A DNA stretch of 64,000 nt from positions 124,001 to 188,000 of the forward strand of contig JALIZF010001374.1 in NCBI GenBank assembly GCA_029948255.1. Reading direction: 5' to 3'. The position numbers and the translations under genes are program-made. The DNA comes from Telmatactis stephensoni (taxonomy: Eukaryota > Cnidaria > Anthozoa > Actiniaria > Isophelliidae). Under the pieces are notes generated by a model, which did no database searches, had not been told where the DNA came from, and saw nothing but the letters and a program-made list of their open reading frames with translations. Below, piece after piece: positions 1 through 11,200 of the stretch (the stretch's first letter is position 1; each line of letters opens with the position of its first letter).

Positions 1-1502
1 GATAGGAAAACTCAAGGCTCCTCTTCGTAGCAAAGTTAATGGACGGACCATATTTTACTAAACAAATTAAAATTAAAGTTAAAATCAATTCACGATCAAG
101 GGGTACTTTATCAAGTACTTCAATAGATTTGAACAGAATATTTTCATTTCTAAGACTCGGATATTTTGAGCCAAAAAGAAACAGTCCTTACCATTTTTAG
201 AACTCTGAGATTATGAGCGTTTTTCTTGATCCAGAAAGGTATTCAATTAAAGCCTTTAGTTATGTCAAACAGTTGTATATATTCTTAATTCGTGGATATT
301 GTTTCTGGTCCAAAACAAATAAATTCAAATCCAAAGAGATACAACACACAGACACATTTTATTTCCAAGTCTTTTTTTAGTTCATTTCCGGCATTTCATA
401 ACAGCTCAGATATCTCAAGCGACTTTGTAATCTAAATATTTCACCTCATTGAAGCTTCATGTTTTTTTTAAAGCTCCCCTCATGATCAATCCAAAACTTT
501 CCACATTGATATCGAGAACAGCTTATTACTGATGAGGTTTTGCTTTTGATTCGTTAATTTTTACAGCTTATACAGTCTCCCTACTTTTGGTAGCGGATAA
601 TTCAGCTCACTTACGTACATATTATTTTACTTTTTATGGAAATAGTAAAGTTTTACAGAAATGGCTTACTTTTAAAGTATCTTAAAAGATTTATATTATG
701 AAGAAATATATAGTTGTCGCTTACGCACGAGCTTCAGTCTTGCAAATATAGCTGAGTCAGGTATATTTTCGACAATTCAACTTATTTCGAGAAAAAAATA
801 TTTTAGTCATCGCATCTTTTCTCATAAGTTCCATAGTTCAAATACCAAACAAGTACATATATATATATTTTTTTGAATACAATATGATTAACTTGACGTC
901 GCTACTGTATATATCAATTGCTCATTACTTGTGAGGTGAAACGAAACAGTCGGTATTAGCACGAGAAAAACTGGAAGAAGAATGAGTTTCTATTTCTGAT
1001 ATTAAAATTATGTAAGTTTCGATGTAAAAGGCACTGTTTTACAAATATTTTCTGTTTACCTGGTATACAAGTCAGAATAGTGCTGTTTACATCGAAAATT
1101 GTAAAATTTTCTTATCCAAAAATAGAATCAGCCTTACCGCGAATTATCCTTGCTTTGCCAGTTTTTTGTTCAAGTAACTGGGGCTTTAGTGTATTCTAAG
1201 AGTATATAGCGACTTGAGAAAAAATAAGATATAGTTCTCATCGATCGTTATATCATTGATTATGTTGATTATGATGACGATGATGATACATATGATGATG
1301 ATGAATTTTTCCTTTGCTAATTCAAACCCAACTCCAAAATTGACTTCCTGACGCAAGGAAGGGAGATTGGGAAGGATGCAATCGCTTTCCTTCCCTAGTT
1401 TTTCCCTCTCCCTTCATGTTAGCACCGGATATCCAAAGGAGCGGGCGCATCCTGTCCGAGTCATGTAAATGCCGGTTTTTCAATAGTCTAGTTACGAGAT
1501 AT
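1..1502. other. Unassigned AT-rich sequence
   Basis: No coding exon, RNA gene or mobile element is recognisable here. A short GAT/ATG-rich microsatellite lies near 1258-1305. This is probably intron or 5' flank of the adhesion GPCR gene, whose first visible exon (2096) starts in mid-codon and so needs an upstream exon. Confidence 0.5.
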
Positions 1503-1631
1503 GCTTCACTTGCCAGATACAAAGGACTCAGAATGAGGCTACGTGCTAAAACGTTTGTCTTGTTACGAATGACTGAGCTTTATGCACGGAGCCTCGTCTT
1601 GATTCTTTTGTATATGGCAAGTGAAGTGTAA
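1503..1631. repeat. Imperfect palindromic repeat (MITE-like)
   Basis: The left part, containing CTTCACTTGCCAGATACAAA, returns inverted near 1600-1628 as TTTGTATATGGCAAGTGAAG. The inner parts (ATGAGGCTACGTGC and GCACGGAGCCTCGT) also pair. The block therefore folds into one hairpin of about 130 bp. No target-site duplication was identified. The short reading frames over this block are just the two strands of the palindrome. Confidence 0.55.
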
Positions 1632-2095
1632 CTCGGACAACTCGGAAGTCGGCTATTCGTTCATTGTCGTCTCGGTCACTAAATGCAGACAGGTAGACTC
1701 TGCGCCTTGTTTCTTGACATTTATATCGTTTTACTGGACTGGTGAATTGAACCGGGCGTTTACTTGAATCAATCATAGCCATACTACCTTGCATTGCAAC
1801 ATCATATGCTTTAGAAGTTAAAATCCGTTTGATAATTGCGGCAACTTTACTATTTTTTCGTTCGTGTTGTATGCTGTCATAGTGCACGCACCGAAAGCGT
1901 TCTATGGCCAATCAAGGCGTCTGTCATATATTCACATTTATTCTTTCATTCACTTTATTCAGTAAAACCTGTATTAATCGGCCTTTCCTTAGCTTCCTTC
2001 CTTTCTTCCTTAGTAATCATATATCAAAGCCCCAAAGAATGTTTTTTTATATATCACTATATAGGACCGACCGAACATTTTGTTTGTTTTGGCAG

Positions 2096-2248
2096 GATTC
2101 AATTGCACTAATAAAGATGGATATTACCCTGACCCAAATGACATGCAGAAATTTTATGGTTGCATCGAAGGACGTGCTTACCCTTACAAATGCCGAAACG
2201 GTACAGCATACAATAGTTCTACGAAAAGCTGTGAGAAGAAGCCAACAG
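2096..2248 (+). CDS. Exon: peritrophin-A-like chitin-binding domain (CBM14)
   Basis: The exon is symmetric (phase 1 in, phase 1 out; 153 bp) between TTTTGGCAG and GTAAGC, as expected of a shuffled extracellular module. The core reads C-x18-C-x9-C-x12-C with GYYPDPND and KFYGC, the hallmark of CBM14. The family usually has six cysteines. Here the second position is Met (PDPNDM) and no sixth cysteine follows, so the pair expected to bond to each other (C2-C6) is absent together. A chitin or related glycan ligand is inference. Confidence 0.85.
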
Positions 2249-5200
2249 GTAAGCTCTCCTTTCCTCCTTCCATTTATCTATCTAATCCATCTATTCTTTA
2301 TTATATAAATATTTTGCATATTACGCGCTCTCTCATTGGTCAAGAACAGTGCATGTGTGTGAATATATACAGTTCACATGCACAGAATACGTAGAATCTT
2401 ACGCGCTTTGATTGGATGAAATATTCCGATAAATATTAAAACAAATATATAGATCCATTTTTTGTGCTTCTTTATTCTAATAGAAGCAGAGACGACGTCA
2501 ATTTTAAAATGTCTTGTACATTTTGTTCTCACCACATTTTACGTCATCTGTGCATCTATTAGAGTTTATAACATAGCTACAATCTTACGCGCGCTCTGAT
2601 TGGCCAGAAAGCTATGAACTACATGGGCTACACGGCTCCGTTTTTAACGTTCTAGGCTCTGTTATAAATCAATTAGACAACAGAAAGCCGCTTGCCTATT
2701 GCGTTATAGACGCACTTTAGAAAACATAAATAACTCTTAACAAACTAGAGTCGCACTCAGCTACGCCTCGTGCCACTCTTACTTCTGTTAATACTGTTGT
2801 TCTATATATTTTCTTTCGTGCGTCTATAACGCCATGGGCGCGCGGCTTTCTGTTGTCTAATTGATAAACAGACACACACAAAAAATGTTCTATTTGTTTT
2901 ATTTGTTTAATTTCTTAAATAAATATGTTTAAACATACATCCATTCATTTTGTCAAGCTTCATTCATTTTACCCGCCTTTTAACTTTTTTTTATGTGCAA
3001 TCAGTCTCTAGACCAGTCACTACAACCAAGTTACCAGTCACCGGAAGCAATCGCACTCATAGCCCAACACCAACTGCACGAGGAATTCCAGGTATATCCT
3101 AACTAGTCGCAGATTTAGCAACTCAAGGATTATTAACGACCCTCATAAGAATTCTCTCTTGCGCAGACGCAAAAACAGGAGTAACGGACTGATAACTCTG
3201 CTAACCTATTCATGAATAATACTAATATATAATAATAATTGATATTAGTAAATATATAGAATGGTTTTCATAAACCCGTGAAATACACTTTAGCGTATTA
3301 TATTTAGTACCATTACACTCTAACTCTTTTGTTTTCTATTGTATGAATCTGACTATTTACACTTTAAACAATACACTTCATTTCACGGGTTAATAAAAAC
3401 CACTCTATAATAATTGATATTAGTAAATAGATAAGATATTTAGAAGATAAATTAGTGATAATACTATTGCGCATGCTCATCTTTACCAAAGATCATTGTC
3501 TGTGAAGTCGTGAAAGTCTAACCCATTCGTACATGTAATTACAAAGGCAGCAATTTCTTCTCATTTTTAAAGACCCTTTGGTCTGGCCGGAGAATCGAGC
3601 TCCAACCTTCCACACTGGCGCCCAACGAAATGAACCAACCGGGCTGCGAATCACTTAGGATTAATAGAATGAACGATATTATTCATCGTGGATGAGTAAT
3701 GATAAAGGATACTTAGGGTGTTTTCCATTTAGTTGAACCAACCGACCAGAACGGCCTGATTTCTTAAGACTGACTCCAGCCAGAGCTAGGAATTGGCATG
3801 TACCATTTAAGAACTGGCCGTTCTGGCCGGTTGGTTCCACTAAATGGAAAACACCGTTATTGCCGTCTCACGACAGTGGTCATTTAAAATGAATGCGACG
3901 TTTCGACTGCTACTGCTAGTCTTCATCAGGCGAATAACAGGATTACTCAAGATTACTTTTCATTTATTGGGAGGGTCACAAAATGTCTTGGCTAATCCAT
4001 TTATTGTTAATGTGTTGATTTATGGCTGCTATATTGTTTTAGGGCGTGGTCACTCAAAGTTTAATTGTTCGAGGAATAATCTATTGTCAATGGTAAGGGA
4101 CGCTGGTCACAGTCACACGCTGCATGCGTATACAACGTTGCAATCTTACCATCTTTGCACTCCAATGTCTTTGAACAATTTTTTTAAGTGGAGGCTTTCA
4201 GGCAAGTTTCTGTATATTTCTTGTACTTTTAGCTCGATAGCCTCAAATTGAAACCTTTGTTCAGAGTCAATAGAGTGTCATCAGCTATCCATATGACCGT
4301 GAAAACCGCAACACTCGAGAGGGAACTGTGACTACACAAACATAAGGCTCGAAAATTTCCTGTACTTTTAGCTCGATAGCCTCGAATTGAAACTTTTGTT
4401 GAGTCAGTGGAGTGTCATCAGCTATCCATATGACTGTGAAAACCGCGACACTCGACAGGGAACTGTCACTACACAAGCATAAGGGCCGAACGCATACATG
4501 ATGCAGCTATTCTTACATAACTGAACGTTGCGCGCAACTGTTGCAAAAGTGGAATTCAATGCTACCTATCCAACGTTGCGCGGATTATTATGCGAAGAAA
4601 TGATTAATTATGGCTGCGCGCAGTTTTGTATTTCAGGTTTGACCATCAATAAAATTAACTGTTGTCAGCATAACACTTTACTGTGCTCTCAAACCATTTG
4701 CGCGCGATGATAACTTGCACAGTGTAACAACCACAAATATCTTGTTACGCGCAAAGTTCGTATGAAATGTGAGGCACGCAATCATAGAGGGTCAGTGTTT
4801 GTCATTAAATAGGGGAGCCCAATAAACCAAGGGTACGTAAAGTGGCTAATATAATTCATTGGCTAAGTTAACAACGCAGGATGACAAATCATATTGTAAA
4901 AATGGCCGGACACTTCAGCATTAAAAGGTCAATGTTTGTCATTCTATATCATCCTATATCATCAAACATTGCATGGCTATTTTCAGATTCGTTGCTTCAA
5001 AAATGAGACCAAAGCGTGGAGAAGGTATTTGAAGGATTCCTTTGGAGATCCCAAGGAGGTTTTGCAGGTAGTAGAAACTTTACTTTAAATTTGTACTTTT
5101 ATCATACTTTGGAAACTTCAATATATAGCGAAATAGTGTTCAACATGGCCGTTCACGTTGCCAACATTCTTAAAAAAACCGGGAACAAAAAGTAAAATGG

Positions 5201-8200
5201 CGTCCTGAACTTGGGGTGGAAACGTTGTCCAAGTAGCCACGCAATGAATGAATGTTATATACTTGTTATCTCACGTCCTATTGTCGTGTCTAAATCTATC
5301 CATTTTATGCTTCTAGTCCGCAGTGAACAATACAGATCAGATATTTGAAGTATTTGAACAAGAGCGCAATTCGTCTAGTTGGTTTAACCCATTTGAAGTG
5401 TTGAATATCCTGGATGACATCGGTCGAGATGTTGCAGCAAAAACTAATAAAACTATAACAGCTTCAAACGCGGACATGCGTAAGTCTAATACCTTTAAAA
5501 TCTCTATACAAATTCCATATTGCTGTATATTTTGTAGCATGCCTACTAATTGATTTCCAAAGTATAGAAACAACAATTTGTCCGAATTCTCGGCCCCACC
5601 GTGCGGGATAAAAAACCCGAAAAGACTGGAGGGAAATTGTGTTGCAGGTCTTGCAGGTACATAGTTTGGCCACTAATTCGATGTAGTGTCATTAACTTTC
5701 AGTGATCAAGGTAACGCCGATAACAACAACACCCTATCGGTTTCCTGAATACTCACGTGATGTGCCTCGCAGCGATGATTGGAGGGACGTCAGTGACGTC
5801 ATTGAATTGCCCAAAGAAATGTTTAAATCAAGTGTCGGTAGGTAAAGCTTATTCCGATACCTTCACGTTCTACCTTTTTATAACTAGACCCTTGTACCAA
5901 GGATTCACTCGTGCCCAGTTGGAATGAGCTATGTACTTGGATGCAGTGTATCATGAAATCATACTGGTTATGCTATGCAGTTAGGGTGGTACATTTGGCA
6001 CCTAAATAACAAAATATAAAGAAAAAAAGCAACATTCCAAATCAGAAGCTTTTTTAGACATTGAAAAGTTGGTGGGGGGTTCCTGTGTATATTAAAAATA
6101 TTACGAACGTACTTGATTGCATTATATAGAATACATAAAGTTTTAATCTTTCAAAGTATCCTATTTTAAATAACCGAATACAAATATTGTTCAGCTCGGC
6201 AATCATTTCAAAGCGTATAAAAATCAAACCCTGAAACAAAATCAGCTGTTCATCGAGCCTAAAATTAAACACAGAAAGCATACAGACTCTGAGTCAAAAA
6301 TCAAGCTTTTTTATTCATATAAATTCGAGAAGTCATTCACGTGAAAGAAAGATATCGAGGAGAAAATATAAGTTAATGAGTAAGTCCATTTTGGTTTAAA
6401 GATACACGATCAGACGAATGTTCATTCTATTAATACACAATCATATTTGCAAAATGTAATGTTACTACATTCTAATACACAAATTGTGAATGGGTTCATT
6501 AGCGCAACTTTCTCGTCCCATGTATCAGTGATTCCCAAAGGATGATTTAACATAAATCTACGCAACAATGGCTATTGTTAATTCAGACTGGACTACTATA
6601 CGTACCAAAATTTTGCTCCTACGTCATCCGTAGGACGCAGTGGCACAACGCGTGGAATTAGCTACAAATGGACTAGGACCCGGCTAATTTCTCCCTCACT
6701 GGCCCGGCTTGCTGGGTTAGCGTTGTAACTTGTGTTCTGCCGAAGGATAACCGGACTGGGGCCGAAATCTTCAGCCGTACCATAAATCAATGCGATGATT
6801 CAGCTCCTGTGGTGTCTGGATGCATTGTCCGGGATTTTTTGCCTTTTTGGGGCGCGGGTTCGAGCCTCGGTAGAAACAAATTGTTTTTTTCTTTTTTTCA
6901 CTCCAAATATTTCCTTGAGTTTTTTCTTCTCTCTTTTCCCCTCTTTCAGGCCTTCCTAAATTTTTTCCTCTATCGATAGCGTACACGATAGCTTGATAGA
7001 TTGATATAGAAATTGCAAACCTCGACTCCTGCGGCAAGAGGCCTGGGCACGAGTAATTAATGAACCACATACCTATTGCTTCGTCGTAAGCGATGTCAGC
7101 CACCTTGAATGAACTTCAACAAAATATGTCTTAGATAGGATGCGTCTTACTTTCGTTCGTATAAATGGTTCTATTGTATTTACTTGTTCTTGTAGAGTAT
7201 TATGCCGTTAGTGCCTTGTACCTCAACTTGAAGGATAAGCTGCCGACGGCCATGTAAGTATTGTGTTCAAAATCTGATCAATTATCCAAACAAGGCCTAC
7301 AGGGAACGCCGACATTTGCAAACTCCGCCTAGAACTTGTAGCATTGATTTAAGGATGAAAATTTTTAATCAGGCATTGTAAATTTATTTGAAAAACGCTT
7401 AGAGTAAAAGCGATCATCTAAATCAGTGACAACAGTTTTTCAAATAATATAGCTTTTTTTTTTGATATTCTGCAGTTATGAAATCAACAACAGTCACGTG
7501 ATAAACAGTCACGTGATCTCCTCTATAGTGATCCCGGAAGTGACGCCACCATTTAACAATAACGTCATCATTACAATGAAGCACCTTACAGAGCTTAAGA
7601 GAGATAAATACAGTGTTTGTGCTTATTGGGACTTTACTATACCGTAAGTACTGAAGATTCCTTCTCTTACCTCATTTTCATGAGAGTGCTGTCTATAGCT
7701 ATTCTATTTGCATTTATATTCCTGTATATTCACTGAATAAACCTCCTGGATGACTATACTGGTAGTCAGACGTTGACTGAAAGTTTGAAAATCTGCACTT
7801 GTGTGCATTTTTACAAAGCACGAGCCACGTACATTCGTTCTTTGCCCAAATTAGAGTGCTCGATTTCGTTGAATCGTAGTTATCTTGGAACAAATAGCTT
7901 GTCTTGATTTTTATAATAATAATAATAATAAATTTAAAAATTAAACGAGACTTACCTGGAAGTTGAAGTTTGATTGTGATTCTACCGAGTTACAGAGTGC
8001 TGAGAGATTACATGAGATAGCAAGCGCATGCGCCAATCAGTTTTAGAAGACTGAATGTACGTGTTACCCTTTAAGGTATCCCTACATGGGTGGGTAAGGG
8101 TTATGGGCATGTAATCTCTCAGCACTCTGTAACTCGGTAGAATTACAATCAAACTTCAACTTCCAGGTAAGTCTCGTTTAATTTTTAAAGTTCTATTCGT

Positions 8201-11200
8201 TACCGTGCTGAGAGATCCCATGAGATTTTAAAGCAACACGGACATGAAGCCCAAAATGCTGCATTTAAAGGCTATGACATACAGTATATACACAGACATG
8301 AAGCCCAAAGTGCTCTATTTATTGTCTATTCAAAGCACTATACATATCAAGATATATCTTATGCATCTGACAACACTGATTTTGCATAAGTGGAAACACT
8401 AGCTATAGGCTTTTTATAATATCGAGCAAAGCAGCATTCAGATGACCATCCTGCAGTCTTCAAGATGTCATCTAGATTAGCAGACGCCCTACTGGCTGCT
8501 GAAGTAGAAGCTGCCCTGGTACTGTGGGGAGAGTAGATAGATATATTGATTCCAGCTTGGGCCATAACTTCTCGCACCCACCTAGTTATAGTATCTCTAC
8601 TTACAGGTTTGTAAGGTTTTACATAACTTATAAGTAACTTTGAGTTAGTGTTATCTCTAAGAGCTTTGGTTCTTGCAATATATTCTCTCAATGTAGTAAC
8701 AACGCAAATACATGACTTTTCAAAAGGTTCAAGAACAACCCGAGGGTTAGGTAATCCTGGTTTGCTTTGTTTAACATGGTCTGAAATAACAAAAGTAACT
8801 TTGTTCTGAGACTCAAACATGTTTTTAACATCTAACATATGAATAGTCTGGCCCCTCTGGCCAGTAACTAATAATAATAACATGACAAGCTTGAGGGTAA
8901 GCTGTTTCAGAGTTAATGTCTCAACTGGGTGAAGTGTACCCAAGTACTTTAGTACTACTTGAACATCCCATATTTCCTTGTACTTTGACCTGGGTGGTCT
9001 GGATTGAAAAATCCCCTTGAGTAAGCGTTGAACAAGTGGGTGTTGTCCAACACTCTTTCCATCAGCTACTGTGACATATGTAGAAATTGCACTTCTTGCA
9101 GTGTTAATAGCACTGTATGTAAGTCCCTGTTTGTAAAGCTCAGAGAAGAAATCAAGAACCTGTCCTATAGATGGCTGAAAATGATTGACTTTCCTTTCAG
9201 CACAAAAAAGTGTCCACTTTTTAAGGTAGCTTGAATATTGTTTTTTGGTACCTTCTCTCCATGATTGCATGAGTAATCTGGCAGCTGTCTCTGATACTCC
9301 CTTTGCTTGATAGTGTTCCCTGACAATGAACATGCCATCATCTGGAGTTTGTTCTTCAAGGGGTGTTGAGCTCCTGAGTGTGGGAGAGTGAGCAGATCTT
9401 TCTGATGTGGGAGCATCAGAGGAGCTGCTACAAGGAGGCTGAGTACTTGGGGCCACCACACCTGTGTGGGCCAGACAGGAGCTATCAACAATGCATTTCC
9501 TTGTTCCTTCTCTAACTTCTGGAGACATCTGGAGATGAGACAAAATGGGGGAAATATGTAAACAAACTTATCACCCCAAGAGATAGAGAATGCATCTACA
9601 TGCATAGCTCCTGGATCTGGTTTCCAGGAGACATACTTTGGCAACTGGTTGTTTAGCCTTGATGCAAAAAGATCAATCTCTGGAGTTCCAAGTTTGTCAG
9701 TAATCTTGGCAAAGATTTCTGGCTTTAAATGCCACTCAGTTCTCACATTAAATACCCTAGATTGTTTATCAGCTTCCACATTGAGAACACCTGGAAGGTG
9801 GCATGCAGTTAACCAGATATTGTTTTGCATGCAGAGCATCCACAGGGATTTTGTAAGTGAATTACACTCAATGGATTTTGTACCTCCCATTGCATTTATA
9901 TAGCAAACTGTAGTAGAATTATCACTTTTAATAGCAACATGGTGTCCCTTTAGTAAAGAGAGGAATGATTTCACCCCAAAGAATACTGCTAGAATTTCAA
10001 GTTCATTGATATGCTTTTGTTTCTCTTCAGGGGACCACATACCCTGTGCTGCCTTTCCATTACACACTGCCCCCACCCTGTTTTTGAGGCATCTGTTGTC
10101 ATTTCAATATCTGGGTTGCTAATGGAAACACTCTTATAAGCTCCTGGTAGGTGAGCAACCCACCAATTCAGATCACTTCTAGAGTCATTTGACAATGTCA
10201 TGGGTGCTTCAAAGTTTCCATTATTAAGTTTCAAAGCCTTATTCTTATCTATTTCTATGTTTCTATAGAACAGGGGCCCATATTGGACTCCTGGCAGAGA
10301 AGATACTAATAGCCCAATAATTTGAGCAACCTCTCTTATAGTGGTCAACCTTTTCTTTAACAGTAGTTGGCAGGCTGAGACTATTTTGTCTGCTTTTTCA
10401 GGTGTAAGATATACTCTCATCTGAACAGAATCTAAGATAAAGCCAAGAAAGGACAACTTTTGACAAGGTTGCAACACTGACTTTTCAGAATTTATAATGA
10501 ACCCCAATGACTCAAAGAGCCTCTGTGTGGCCAAAATGTTGTTGGTGCATTCCGCAACTGAGGACCCCTGTATATAAGAGTCATCAATATACCCTACATT
10601 TAGGTATCCCTGACTACGCAGAGTAGAATACACTGGCTTTAAGAGTTTTGTGAAATATCTCGGTGCTGATGCAAGTCCATTTGGAAGACAAGTATATTGA
10701 AAAAGGTTGTTTCTTCAAATGAATCTTAAAAATTTTCTGTGTTCTATTGCTACAGGCACAGTATAATATGCATCAGTGAGGTCTATGGAACCCATATAAC
10801 AGTTTTTCTTCATTAATTGTATGGCACATGTTAGGCTCTCCATTTTGAAATGGATGTACTCTATTGACTCATTGAGTCCTTTCAGATTGAGAATCATTCT
10901 ATAAGAGCCATTTTTCTTTTTCCTAAGGAAAATGTTAGAAATAAACTGAGTGTCAATGGGGATAGCTTTTTCAATTACCCCTTTCTCTAGTAATCGGGTT
11001 ACTTCACAATCAATTATTTCAGCCTCATTAGGGCTAAATCTCATAGATGGTATAGGATAGTTTTGCTTTGGGGTTTCAATAAATTCAAGATGGCAGTGTT
11101 GCACCATGTCTAATATTTTCTTGTCTGAGGTAAGGTTTGTCCAAGCTGACAAATAAAATCTTAGCCTGCCAGCAACCTTTAAGTTTCTTACCTCTGGGTT

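Noticed and set aside
3844..4251. 135-codon frame as an exon of the receptor
   Set aside because: It starts inside a MITE end and runs into a 139 bp tandem duplication. It shows no domain and no splice sites that fit the needed phase.
4528..4710. Cysteine-rich 60-codon frame as the missing ectodomain exon
   Set aside because: A possible acceptor TTTCAG exists at 4633-4638, but no donor with the right phase precedes the stop, and no known cysteine spacing is matched.
6771..7103. 110-codon frame on the - strand
   Set aside because: No recognisable domain, located within an intron of the receptor, and composition typical of random sequence.
7936..8190. The palindrome as an independent MITE next to the DIRS element
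   Set aside because: Its two halves are the DIRS right terminus and its copy in the internal complementary region. The split retroposon tail also places 7933 as the outer border.
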